NCBI GenBank assembly: GCA_964648485.1
Contig: CAZYOF010000011.1
Span: forward strand, 58,554-122,553
Length of the DNA: 64,000 nucleotides
Origin: DAIOEK01 sp964648485
GTDB lineage: Bacteria; Chloroflexota; Anaerolineae; Anaerolineales; Anaerolineaceae
Reading direction: 5' to 3'
The translations under genes were made by a program, and so were the position numbers. The notes under the pieces are model-generated. The model saw only the letters and a program-made list of their open reading frames with translations. It searched no databases and had not been told where the DNA came from. The first letter of the stretch is position 1. The number at the start of each line of letters is the position of its first letter. Positions 54,949 through 63,649 of this stretch are shown here, one piece after another.

Positions 54949-57723
54949 ATGATGCATCCCGCGCCATCCACCCTCATCCTCACCAAGTTGCAGCCGCCCG
55001 CGCCGCGCGCCCGGGCGGTGGATCGGGCACGCCTGCTGGATAAAATCCACCCCGCGCCGGATGTGGATCTGCTGCTGGTCTGTGCTCCCGCCGGGTACGG
55101 TAAAACCACCCTGCTCGCGCAATGGGCTGCCGGGTTGAAGCAGCGGGGCATCCAGCCTGTATGGCTGGCGCTGGATGAAACCGACAATACCCCCGGCATT
55201 TTCGCTACCTATCTGCTCACCGGTCTTGAACAGCATCAGGGCGCGGGGTCTGGCATTACACCACTGTTGCAGGCGCTGCGCTCTTCTCCAGAAATGGACC
55301 TGCAGCTTCTACTCCCTGCGATCATCAATGCCATCCTCGCTCACGGCACGGAACTGGTGCTGATCTTCGATGATTACCACCTTATCCGCGAGCCCGCGGT
55401 TCACCGCTTCGTAGAATCGCTCATCAATCACCGCCCCGCCAATCTGCACCTGGCAATGGGCAGCCGCGCAAACCCGCCAATTTCACTGGCACGCCTCCGC
55501 GCAAAGGGCAGATTGCGTGAAATCCGCACTGCTGACCTGCGCTTCACCCAAGATGAGACCGCGGCGTTTATGCGCGAATCGATGGGGGTCGAGCTTTCAC
55601 CTGGTCTGCCCGAGCAGCTTACAGAACAGGTGGAGGGTTGGGCAGCCGGTCTGCAGCTGGCGGCGTTATCCCTGGCTGGTCAGCCGCAGCCGCAAAATCC
55701 GCTCACCGCCTTTGGTGCGGGTCACCGCCGTCTGGCGGAATATCTGCTGGAAGAAGTCATCAACCGCCTGCCCGATGAGCTGCAATCTTTCCTGCTGTAC
55801 ACATCCATCCTCGAACGGATCTCCGCCCCGCTGTGTGATGCCATACTGGGTGTTGCCAACAGCGCCGAAATGATTGGCAAATTGGAACAGGCGAACCTCT
55901 TCCTGACCGCGCTGGATTCAGAGGGCAACTGGTTCCGCTACCATCATCTGTTCCGCGACTTTTTGCGCGGCTGGCTGCAAAAAACACAGCCCGAACGCGC
56001 AGCATCCCTGCACCGGGCGGCTGCGGATTGGTTCGCCGGCAAGGGGTTGCTTCAGGAGGGGTTCCATCACGCCCTCCACTGCGGAGACTGGTCTTTCACC
56101 GCAGCTTATGTGGAAAGGAACAGCTTTACCCTCATAATCCGCAGCGAGATCGCCGCCATTTATGATTGGTGCGCGGTCTTTCCCGAAACGGTGATGCAAA
56201 ACCGCCCCAAGCTTTGCGTATTCCAGGCGCTCGCGCTGGCGTACCGTTTCCATGCCCCCAATCGTAGCCGCATCCAGGCGCGTCTCGATCAGGCGGAAAA
56301 AGCGCTCAAGCGTGTCTCAAACCCCGATGATGTTGATGAAGTGACTACCCTCGACACAGTCGTCCGTACCTTCATGGCAATGATTCCCGACCCTCATGCA
56401 GATGCGAACCTGCCGCTGGAGCTGGCGCGCCAGCATCTCGCGGAACTTCCCGAAGAGGATCCGGGCAGGTTCCCCTGGCTGCTTATCACCGGTTATTGCC
56501 TGCTGGCGCTCCACCGTGTGGATGAAGCCGGTCAGGCGCTGAACCAGTCCATCCCGTGCACAGTCAACGCGGGTTTATTCTTCGGAATGGTCGAAGCGAC
56601 ATTCTATCTCGCCCGGCTCGCGCACAGCCGCGGGCAGTTGGATGAAGGTGTATCACGCTGTCGCGATACGCAGCAAATGCTGATTGCCTTGCTGCAGGGC
56701 ATGGATCTGCCCGCGGCGCTGGGCAGTTTGAAGGTTGTGATCGGGGATGTGTTGCTCGAACGCGGTCAGTTGGAGGATGCGCGGCAGCATTTATTGCAGG
56801 GTATGGAGCAGATGGGGTTGGGTATTCACCCCGTCTATCTGATGACCGGTTTACTGGCGCAATACCGCCTCTACACAGCGCTGGGTGATACCCGTGCCGC
56901 TCTCGCCAGCCTGGATACGCTGGATATGATCTGGCCGGATATCAGCTTCCTCACGGGTGGCTTACGCTGTGAAACGGCGCTTCGCACAGAACCGGGGGAT
57001 TCTTCCATTCACGCTGCTGAAAACTGGTTGAAGGATTATGCTGCTGAAAATCAGCCGCGGGCAGTGGTCGGACTCGGTCCGGTGGGAGCGGCAGAGGTTT
57101 ACTATCAGGCGAATCTAGTCTGGTCGCGCTTGCAAATTGAGATGGCTGATCCCGCTCTGGCACTTCCCTGGATAACCGCACAATTGGAACAGGAACAGGC
57201 GCAAAATATCACCGGCAGGGAGATCGAGTTAACTTTGCTGGCAGCCCAGGCTGAGTATCGAATGGGTGATCAATTGAAATCACTCGAAACATTCGACCGT
57301 GCACTGCTTCTGGCGAAGAAATGCGGACACCTCCGCACTTTTGATTCCGGTCCGGTTCTGGATGAAATTATCCACACCCGGGCAAAGTCAGCCCATCCCG
57401 ATCCTTACCTGGATAAAATCCTGAGTATCATCCGTGATGCCCGCCGCCGTCAAATCGCCCCGCCTGGCAGCCTGCTGGAGCCGGTTCGTGCATATCCGCT
57501 TGCCGGGGAGGGTGACCCGCTGCTGGTCGAGCCGCTCAGTGAGCGTGAACTGGGTGTGCTGCGGATGATCGCCAGTGGCGCCACCAACCAGCAGATCGCC
57601 GCGCGCCTTGTGATCACAGTCGGCACGGTCAAGAGCCATATCAATCATCTGCTTGCCAAGCTGCAGGCGGGCAACCGCACAGAAGCAGTCGCCCGTGCCC
57701 GCCGCTTTGGTCTTCTGGAGTAA
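54949..57723 (+). CDS. MalT-like STAND/LuxR transcriptional regulator
   Basis: A 924-residue regulator: STAND-type ATPase with Walker A VCAPAGYGKTTLLAQW (residues 44-59) and Walker B region LVLIFDDYHLI; a helical TPR-like middle (about 370-800); and a C-terminal LuxR helix-turn-helix (SERELGVLRMIASGATNQQI, then VGTVKSHINHLLAKLQAGNR). Proteins of this type bind a small ligand and oligomerise on DNA. TAAAAT (54936-54941) ends 7 nt before the ATG, so it may be leaderless. The divergent flavodoxin operon is a likely target. Full length. Confidence 0.92.
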   Translation: MMHPAPSTLILTKLQPPAPRARAVDRARLLDKIHPAPDVDLLLVCAPAGYGKTTLLAQWAAGLKQRGIQPVWLALDETDNTPGIFATYLLTGLEQHQGAGSGITPLLQALRSSPEMDLQLLLPAIINAILAHGTELVLIFDDYHLIREPAVHRFVESLINHRPANLHLAMGSRANPPISLARLRAKGRLREIRTADLRFTQDETAAFMRESMGVELSPGLPEQLTEQVEGWAAGLQLAALSLAGQPQPQNPLTAFGAGHRRLAEYLLEEVINRLPDELQSFLLYTSILERISAPLCDAILGVANSAEMIGKLEQANLFLTALDSEGNWFRYHHLFRDFLRGWLQKTQPERAASLHRAAADWFAGKGLLQEGFHHALHCGDWSFTAAYVERNSFTLIIRSEIAAIYDWCAVFPETVMQNRPKLCVFQALALAYRFHAPNRSRIQARLDQAEKALKRVSNPDDVDEVTTLDTVVRTFMAMIPDPHADANLPLELARQHLAELPEEDPGRFPWLLITGYCLLALHRVDEAGQALNQSIPCTVNAGLFFGMVEATFYLARLAHSRGQLDEGVSRCRDTQQMLIALLQGMDLPAALGSLKVVIGDVLLERGQLEDARQHLLQGMEQMGLGIHPVYLMTGLLAQYRLYTALGDTRAALASLDTLDMIWPDISFLTGGLRCETALRTEPGDSSIHAAENWLKDYAAENQPRAVVGLGPVGAAEVYYQANLVWSRLQIEMADPALALPWITAQLEQEQAQNITGREIELTLLAAQAEYRMGDQLKSLETFDRALLLAKKCGHLRTFDSGPVLDEIIHTRAKSAHPDPYLDKILSIIRDARRRQIAPPGSLLEPVRAYPLAGEGDPLLVEPLSERELGVLRMIASGATNQQIAARLVITVGTVKSHINHLLAKLQAGNRTEAVARARRFGLLE

Positions 57724-57934
57724 ACTCTCTCCCCAGTTGAGTTGGTCTGCACGATCCCCCTGTTTGGATTCCCCTGTCGAAGTACTTAGTCGAGGCGCCC
57801 CCACGAATTCACGCATTTTGTGTCCCTTGCGCTCTTTGCACCCCAATGATTTTTATTGGGGCGAACGAAGTGAGTGGGTTGTGGCTAAAAATCTTTACCC
57901 CTACCATCAATCTCCAAGCCTGACCTTCCCCCCC

Positions 57935-57968
57935 ACAAAAAATGAGCTGCCTCTCTATGAAGCAGCTC
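57935..57968 (-). terminator. Terminator after the CPBP protease gene
   Basis: On the minus strand GAGCTGC and GCAGCTC (57968-57962 and 57950-57944) around an 11-nt loop, followed by ATTTTTTGTG. Ends the winged-helix/CPBP operon. Confidence 0.9.
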
Positions 57969-57979
57969 TCCTCACATCC

Positions 57980-58810
57980 CTAGGCGGCTTCCGCCACCGG
58001 GATCACCTTCTTTTTCATCAACTCCGGCCACAGAATGTGGATCACGATATCCGCAGTGAAATGCGCCACAATGGCAGCCTCCAGCCCGAAGCGCATGAAC
58101 AACCATCCAAACACCAATCCGCACAAGCCGTTCAGTAAAAACGCCCTCACTAGCACCAGCGGAGTCAGCTTTGTCATCTGCGCTGTGGAGGGCAGATGTC
58201 CAGCCCCGAACAGCAGCGCCGCCAGAATGTTCGCGATCCACAGAATGGCTGTCGTCTCAGCAGGAGATGCTGCCTTCCACACCAGGCTGATGAGCCACGC
58301 GATGCCCGCCATCACGAACAAACGCATCAGTATCTCCTCCACGAACCCGCCGTAGAAGCACGCCAGCGCTCGTTTCCACAGGGCTGATTGCTTCTCGTTC
58401 TCTTTCAACGGTTTGGGCAGCCGCGGGTAGAAGATGAAGTACTCGAGCACCATCAGTATCACGCCACCCAGCGCACCCGCCAGAATGGCGGTCGGTACGA
58501 AAGTCAGCAGATCCGTGCCCACCGGTTCCCCCGCCGCGATGGCAGTGAACACGGGCAGCTGCAGCCCCATCTCTCTTGAAGCGAGCAGCCCCAAAAAGGC
58601 AGCCACCGCGCTCAGTACCAGTCCCTGCCCTGCCGAAGCCAGTAAAATGATTACTTCGGGTCGCAGGGATTTCTTGCCTTCAACCTGCTTCGCCTTCAAC
58701 GCTTCCACCCCCGCCGGGTTGAGCGCCAGGCTGTAAGGGATCACTGCCAGCGTTCCGAGAAAACCAATAACCAGCAAAATAAAGAAAATCGTCCAAAAAA
58801 TAGTATCCAT
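57980..58810 (-). CDS. CPBP-family intramembrane metalloprotease
   Basis: A 276-residue polytopic protein with about seven hydrophobic segments. The CPBP (Abi/Rce1) motifs are present: GGFVEEILMRLFVMAG (EExxxR), LLFGAGHLPST (the FxxxH region) and VAHFTADIVIHILW (HxxxD/N). Such proteases cut within membranes; many bacterial members have no known substrate. It starts 2 nt after the winged-helix regulator gene ends, so the two are coexpressed. The terminator follows its stop by 12 nt. Confidence 0.9.
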   Translation of the reverse strand: MDTIFWTIFFILLVIGFLGTLAVIPYSLALNPAGVEALKAKQVEGKKSLRPEVIILLASAGQGLVLSAVAAFLGLLASREMGLQLPVFTAIAAGEPVGTDLLTFVPTAILAGALGGVILMVLEYFIFYPRLPKPLKENEKQSALWKRALACFYGGFVEEILMRLFVMAGIAWLISLVWKAASPAETTAILWIANILAALLFGAGHLPSTAQMTKLTPLVLVRAFLLNGLCGLVFGWLFMRFGLEAAIVAHFTADIVIHILWPELMKKKVIPVAEAA

Positions 58811-58812
58811 TC

Positions 58813-59388
58813 TTAACCTTTCAATTCCTGTTTTGTTTCATCCGCTGCGGGCATGAGCACCGTCGAGAAGATCCGTTTTCTGCGTGTGGATGATTCATCG
58901 TCATTCTTTTTTTCAGCAAATGGCAGAAGTGCTTCATTCATTTTTTGCGAAAACTCCATCAACTCTTTTTCGTCCATATACAGCACCACCTGGCTGTACC
59001 CCACACCATCGGCGGCGTAATCCACCTTGGATGTGCTGCGCAGGTACCCCGAGAACTCTTCCATCAACGTCACCAGGAAAGCGTTGAAGTAATACATGTG
59101 CTCTTCCCGGCTCTGGTTTTGGATATCCTCTCCGGTCAGATGCGTGCGCGCAGATGTATTCAGCGCGTACACTTTTTCGGTCGTGCCCCGTACCCGCCGT
59201 TCCTCCGCCACTGTTAACAATCCGTTTTCCGTCAGTTTGTTGATGTGCCGGTAAAGCGTTGCCTGCGGTACTTCGGGCATCAGTTCTATCAGCTGGAGGG
59301 GGGTCATCCCTTGCGTTCCCGCCAGTGTCATCATGATCCGCATCCGCACCGGATGGAGCATCGTATCGAGTAAGTTGTTTTCTGTCAT
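58813..59388 (-). CDS. Winged-helix regulator (ArsR/PadR-like)
   Basis: A 191-residue regulator. Residues about 5-80 are a winged helix (NLLDTMLHPVRMRIMMTLAG, then PQATLYRHINKLTENGLLTV); residues 95-190 form a helical effector part of unknown function. It lacks the Cys pairs of metal-sensing ArsR proteins. ATG 59388 is behind AGAGG. A perfect 11-bp-arm palindrome lies 13 bp upstream and is a likely operator. It leads the CPBP protease gene. Confidence 0.82.
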   Translation of the reverse strand: MTENNLLDTMLHPVRMRIMMTLAGTQGMTPLQLIELMPEVPQATLYRHINKLTENGLLTVAEERRVRGTTEKVYALNTSARTHLTGEDIQNQSREEHMYYFNAFLVTLMEEFSGYLRSTSKVDYAADGVGYSQVVLYMDEKELMEFSQKMNEALLPFAEKKNDDESSTRRKRIFSTVLMPAADETKQELKG

Positions 59389-59400
59389 AAACACCTCTAT

Positions 59401-59424
59401 ATTATCATTATTGATAATGATAAT
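59401..59424. promoter_or_regulatory. Fur-like perfect palindrome upstream of the regulator
   Basis: ATTATCATTAT, TG, ATAATGATAAT: 11-bp perfect arms. It includes GATAATGATAAT, the hexamer pair of the Fur box consensus, and continues as ATTATTATA. It lies 12 nt upstream of the regulator start and probably overlaps the promoter. Either Fur or the adjacent winged-helix protein could bind it. Confidence 0.7.
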
Positions 59425-59545
59425 ATTATTATATGTTCATTTATGTAAATGTCAAGGGGATTCGTGGTACTCCCCCTTCCCAAAAATTTGTATCATGAAA
59501 TGATTAGATAAAAAATAATTGTAGGATAAAATACAAAAGATACGC

Positions 59546-59788
59546 ATGGGTGACAACAATTTTTTCTCAAACATTTTCAAGTCTATTGGCAGGCTGATAG
59601 CAGGCTTCATGGCTTTGGATTTTCTATCAGACATTTCTGGATTTTCTGAAGGAGACATTGCTTTTATGAGTGCCATTCGTGACAATTATGATGAGGATGA
59701 TGCATCAGAGTATGATTCAGATGATGAGTACGACACTTACGACCCGTGGGAAGAAGAACGAAACATGTATCCATATTATGATGAATGA
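59546..59788 (+). CDS. Small acidic protein, unknown function
   Basis: An 80-residue protein: N-terminal hydrophobic/amphipathic part (MGDNNFFSNIFKSIGRLIAG) and a highly acidic, Tyr-rich tail (Asp/Glu-rich from residue 47 to the end, with about 20 acidic residues in 34). TTAGAT-N17-TAAAAT at 59504-59532 could be its promoter; the ribosome site is weak (AAAAGA). It is in an AT-rich spacer and may be a recent or fast-evolving gene. Not recognised. Confidence 0.6.
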   Translation: MGDNNFFSNIFKSIGRLIAGFMALDFLSDISGFSEGDIAFMSAIRDNYDEDDASEYDSDDEYDTYDPWEEERNMYPYYDE

Positions 59789-60103
59789 AATAATCTTTAC
59801 ATAATAGCAGAGGTATCGTACACCCCAAAAATCCTGTCACAAGTGACAGGTTCCCTGTCCCCGTTGCACGCTTTATAATCAAATATGCCAGATCACATGG
59901 GTTCAATCACTCATCTATACGCAATCCCCAAATGGTGATTTGTTTCCTTTTGTTTCGAAGCACCTTTTTAAACTGCTCGAATCGCACACGATGATCACCC
60001 TGATATCCACTATCCTCCGGGGTATTTGTTCCCGTTTTTCGCCTTTTCAGAAATCCTGACCTCTGATACCATTGCCACTATATCCCCCGCCTGAGAGGTT
60101 TTC
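59789..60103. other. Intergenic region with CCTGTCAC palindrome
   Basis: No supported gene in 315 nt. A perfect dyad CCTGTCAC-AA-GTGACAGG lies at 59833-59850, preceded by AAAAAT, so on the minus strand it looks like a terminator (stem plus ATTTTTGG) with no gene to serve. The right end holds the ribosome site GAGAGG of the next gene. Confidence 0.55.
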
Positions 60104-61174
60104 ATGTCTGACCTGAGCATCAAACTTTGGAATCTGGAATTTGCCCATCCGGTCATGCCCGCTGCCGGTCCCCCCGTCATGGATGCGAAAGCTCTGGCTG
60201 CCTGCGCCCGCGGTGGAGCATCTGCCCTGGTTGCCAAAACTATCTCGACCACCGCGGCGGTCATCCCCCACCCCAACATGGCAGATTTCAAGTCTTACTT
60301 CCTGAACGCCGAATTATGGTCCGAACTCACCCCCGAACAGTGGATCGAGCACGAGCTGCCCGAAACCCGTAAGCTGGGTCTGCCCCTCATCATCAGTCTG
60401 GGTTACACCACCGAAGAAATCGCCTCTCTCACGCCCCGGGTTGCCCACCTGGCAGATGCGCTCGAACTTAGCACCCACTACGTCAGCAACGATCTCTCCC
60501 CCTTGCAAAACACTATCAAAGCCGCCAAAGACGGCTCAGGTCTGCCGGTGCTGGTGAAAGTCAGCCCTTTCCGCGATATTCAACGCTTTGCCGAAGCTGC
60601 TCAGCAGGCGGGCGCCGATGGCATCGTGGCGGTCAACTCCTATGGTCCTGCCCTGGGGATAGATATCGAGCACGCCGGGCGCCTGTGGATGGGTGGCAAA
60701 GGCTACGGCTGGATCTCCGGTCCCGCCCTCAAACCCATCGCGCTTCGTGCGGTGTATGATGCCGCCCGCACGGTCGATATTCCCATCATTGGCGTAGGCG
60801 GCATCTCCCGCGGCACCGATGCCATCGAGTTCCTCATGGCGGGTGCCAGCGCCGTACAGGTCTGCACCGCCGCCATTACCCGCGGTCCGCAGGTGTTTGG
60901 CAAAATCGCCGCAGAAATGGATTCCTGGCTCGATGCGCATGGGTATGCTTCTGCCCGCGAGGTGATTGGTCTTTCCGTACGTCAGACCCCGCCCCTCATG
61001 GATCATCCCCCCGTGGTGATCTCAGAAAAATGTACCGGCTGCGGATTGTGCGTCACCAGCTGTGTGTATGGGGCGCTCACTGTGGTAGAAAAGAAAATTC
61101 AGGTGAATGCAGATCTCTGCACCCGTTGTGGGCTTTGCATCTCCCGCTGTTCCACCCTGGCACTGCTCCCGTAG
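60104..61174 (+). CDS. Dihydroorotate dehydrogenase-family protein fused to 2x[4Fe-4S] ferredoxin
   Basis: A 356-residue fusion. Residues 1-290 are a DHOD/PreA-like FMN barrel (WNLEFAHPVMPAAGPPVMDA, then IPIIGVGGISRGTDAIEFLM, with VAVNSYGP). Residues about 305-356 carry two ferredoxin cysteine clusters (KCTGCGLCVTSCVYGAL and DLCTRCGLCISRC). This layout fits dihydropyrimidine dehydrogenase (PreA)-type or related oxidoreductases rather than classical PyrD. The pyr genes are not adjacent, so the substrate is left open. Confidence 0.88.
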   Translation: MSDLSIKLWNLEFAHPVMPAAGPPVMDAKALAACARGGASALVAKTISTTAAVIPHPNMADFKSYFLNAELWSELTPEQWIEHELPETRKLGLPLIISLGYTTEEIASLTPRVAHLADALELSTHYVSNDLSPLQNTIKAAKDGSGLPVLVKVSPFRDIQRFAEAAQQAGADGIVAVNSYGPALGIDIEHAGRLWMGGKGYGWISGPALKPIALRAVYDAARTVDIPIIGVGGISRGTDAIEFLMAGASAVQVCTAAITRGPQVFGKIAAEMDSWLDAHGYASAREVIGLSVRQTPPLMDHPPVVISEKCTGCGLCVTSCVYGALTVVEKKIQVNADLCTRCGLCISRCSTLALLP

Positions 61175-61216
61175 GATATACGGTCAATCTGGTTCGATTA
61201 CTACATCCCCTCAGAA

Positions 61217-61930
61217 TCAGCCTTGATAGGATTTCTGCGCGATGATGACCAGCCGTGTTGCATTGTGGTACCCCGTGTTGTGGACTCTTCTCCGCAGTTC
61301 TTCCCCCCTCGCCTGCAGGTCTGGGTATCCCTCCGCTTTTTGGATGTAACTATCGATGATCCCATCCAGCTCTGCGAGCAGCTCCGCTTCAAGCGGGTCC
61401 TCATCCATAAAGTTCTGGTCATGCACCACCAGGTCCGCTACACCACACTGCTGTACCATTTCAATCAGTTCTGCCCGGCTGTAGGTTTCCCGGTGGATAA
61501 TCCCCTTCAATTGGTCGATCGCTGCCCACCAGTGGTGCAGCAAGACATGCGTCATCTGGGTGTCGGTTTGCCCATCCCGATACATTTCCGCCACGATCAT
61601 CCTCCCCCCGTGATGGAGAACCCGCAGTATTTCCTGTAGCACGACCTCCGGGTGGTCAAAGTGGTGCAGCGAGTTGGATACACATACCGTATCGAAGGTC
61701 CCATCCGCGAAATCCAGCCGGTTGGCATCCATTACCATGAACCGCATCCCTGTTTTACCTGCAGCAGATTGGAAGAAGGCGCTTTTATGCGCAGGGTTGT
61801 TGTCCACTCCGATAATCTCAGAATAATCCTTCAACCCTTCAGCCAGCTCAACCGCGAAACCACCTCTCCCGGTTGCCACATCCAACACCTTTCCCCCTGA
61901 AATCCTGCCAAATACATCTTGTGGTTCCAA
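61217..61930 (-). CDS. Class I SAM-dependent methyltransferase
   Basis: A methyltransferase of about 237 residues with motif I GKVLDVATGRGGFAVELAEG, the acidic loop IIGVDNNPAH, VMDANRLDFADGTFDTVCVS and SNSLHHFDHPEVVLQEILRV. UbiE/MenG-like by appearance; substrate unknown. The start is uncertain: ATG 62005 has no ribosome site and lies 12 nt from the divergent gene, whereas TTG 61930 follows GGAG at 7 nt and leaves room for a minus-strand TATAAT at 61970-61965. TTG is preferred here. Confidence 0.85.
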   Translation of the reverse strand: MEPQDVFGRISGGKVLDVATGRGGFAVELAEGLKDYSEIIGVDNNPAHKSAFFQSAAGKTGMRFMVMDANRLDFADGTFDTVCVSNSLHHFDHPEVVLQEILRVLHHGGRMIVAEMYRDGQTDTQMTHVLLHHWWAAIDQLKGIIHRETYSRAELIEMVQQCGVADLVVHDQNFMDEDPLEAELLAELDGIIDSYIQKAEGYPDLQARGEELRRRVHNTGYHNATRLVIIAQKSYQG

Positions 61931-62017
61931 TTTCCAACTCCTCACTGACGGTATGATATAAAATATTATATTCTCAGCATCTTGAGATGAGGATAACTTT
62001 TTCATCGGAGTATATCA

Positions 62018-62380
62018 TTGAACACAACGCTGATTAATGAATCCGCTGCACCGTACCTCGTCATTACAGATTCAGTTCCTGTGATCCAGAAAATAGCCGA
62101 TGCGCTGGATCTGGTGGCTGCCTGTGGCGAGCAGGGAACGAATCATCTTCTCCTCCAGGCAGAAAACCTCTCTTCGGCGTTTTTCGATCTCAGCAGCGGA
62201 TTGGCTGGCGAGATTCTCCTGAAATTTTCTAATTACCGTATAAAAGTCGCCCTGGTTATGCCACCGGATTTACAGGTCAGTGAGTGCTTCGCTGAGTTTG
62301 CCTCAGAAACCCGCTTCAACCGTGAGTTCCGCATCTTCTATTCAGAAGATTCTGCCACTCAATGGTTGAAGAATTTATAA
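62018..62380 (+). CDS. DUF4180 domain protein
   Basis: A 120-residue soluble protein with the DUF4180 layout: DALDLVAACGEQGTNHLLLQ, ENLSSAFFDLSSGLAGEILL, KFSNYRIKVALVMP, and the C-terminal FRIFYSEDSATQWL. Function of the family is unknown. The start is TTG 62018 with GGAG 7 nt upstream; the protein begins MNTTLINES. Divergent from the methyltransferase and ended by a bidirectional terminator. Confidence 0.85.
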   Translation: MNTTLINESAAPYLVITDSVPVIQKIADALDLVAACGEQGTNHLLLQAENLSSAFFDLSSGLAGEILLKFSNYRIKVALVMPPDLQVSECFAEFASETRFNREFRIFYSEDSATQWLKNL

Positions 62381-62426
62381 GAATAAATATTCAGATGGAT
62401 CATTTGTTTCCAGATTAAATGAAAAA

Positions 62427-62458
62427 ACCACCTGATTTAACCAGGTGGTCCTTTTTTT
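62427..62458. terminator. Bidirectional terminator between DUF4180 and helicase genes
   Basis: ACCACCTG (62427-62434), 7-nt loop, CAGGTGGT (62442-62449), CC and seven Ts; six As precede the stem, giving Ts on the minus strand. It serves both convergent genes. Confidence 0.92.
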
Positions 62459-63649
62459 CTATCGGTTGAAACGACGCTGATAGGCTGGGCGTCCTGCCCC
62501 GCCAGTCCGCACCGGGATAGGTGCTGCCACATCGTAATCAAAGCCTTCAACCATCAGGGTTTCCATCTCGGTGGGCATAATTTTTTCGAGCGTGCGTACC
62601 ATCTTGAAATCATCCGGGGTTACCAGGGTCAGAGCATCGCCTGTTCTCTGGGCTCGTCCCGTTCTGCCAATACGATGGATATAGTCATCTGGCGTGCTGG
62701 GCATATCAAAATTGATCACGTGAGAGATATTCTGCACATCCAGTCCGCGCGCGGCGATATCCGTCGCCACCATAACCCGGAAGTTTCCGCCCTTGAAGCC
62801 TTGTATTGCTTTCTTGCGCTGGTCCTGAGTCCGGTCACTGTGCAGGCTGGTTACTCTTTCACCGGTCTGCTGAATTTGGCGTGCCAGTTTTTCGGCGCGG
62901 TGGCGGGTACGGGTGAAGATCAACACAGAGCGGGTCTCGGTATGCTTGAGCAGTTCCATGACAAGCGCGGTTTTTAAGTGCTGTGGAACCGGCAGTAAGG
63001 CATGCGCAACGGTTTCTGCAGGTGCAACCAACCCGATGGAAATACGTTTCGGATGGTACAGAGTCTGACGGGCAAGCTCTTCGATTTCTTCAGGAAAAGT
63101 TGCCGAGAACAACATGGTCTGTCTTTTTACAGGCACCAGTTTAATGATCCGCTTGATGGATGGCAGAAAACCCATGTCAAACATGCGGTCTGCTTCATCG
63201 AGCACCAGAACTTCAACCGAATTCAGGTTGATCTTCCGTTGTTCAACAAGATCCAGCAATCTGCCTGGGCAGGCGATGACAATTTCAGCGCCATCTTCAA
63301 TCGCTTTGATTTGTGGACCCTGGCGCACACCACCGAAGATGGTTACGCTGCGGATATTGGTTCCGTTTGCCAGACCGCGCACATTTTCCTGGATTTGGTC
63401 AGCCAGTTCCCGGGTGGGAGTAACGATCAATGCACGAATCTGTCTGCGTGGTCCTTTGAGCAATCGATTCAGAATGGGCAGCACAAAGGCAGCTGTTTTT
63501 CCTGTACCGGTTTGAGCGGTTGCCAGTAGGTCTTCACCGCGTACGGCAGCTGGTATGGCTGCTTCCTGGATTGGCGTTGGTGTGCTGAATCCAAGTTTGT
63601 TGATTCCCATAGATAAACGGGAATCCAAATTAAAAGATGAAAAATTCAC
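62459..63649 (-). CDS. DEAD-box ATP-dependent RNA helicase
   Basis: A 396-residue DEAD-box helicase with every core motif: the Q motif region (GFSTPTPIQEAAIPAAVRGE), Walker A ATAQTGTGKTAAF, PTRELADQI, VLDEADRMFDMGF, MLFSATFP, ATDIAARGLDVQNI and HRIGRTGRAQRTGD. The tail after the core is short (ends AYQRRFNR), so this is a minimal RhlE-like enzyme. It unwinds RNA in ribosome assembly or decay, often cold-induced. The upstream spacer of about 350 nt could hold a long cold-responsive leader. Confidence 0.95.
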   Translation of the reverse strand: MNFSSFNLDSRLSMGINKLGFSTPTPIQEAAIPAAVRGEDLLATAQTGTGKTAAFVLPILNRLLKGPRRQIRALIVTPTRELADQIQENVRGLANGTNIRSVTIFGGVRQGPQIKAIEDGAEIVIACPGRLLDLVEQRKINLNSVEVLVLDEADRMFDMGFLPSIKRIIKLVPVKRQTMLFSATFPEEIEELARQTLYHPKRISIGLVAPAETVAHALLPVPQHLKTALVMELLKHTETRSVLIFTRTRHRAEKLARQIQQTGERVTSLHSDRTQDQRKKAIQGFKGGNFRVMVATDIAARGLDVQNISHVINFDMPSTPDDYIHRIGRTGRAQRTGDALTLVTPDDFKMVRTLEKIMPTEMETLMVEGFDYDVAAPIPVRTGGAGRPAYQRRFNR

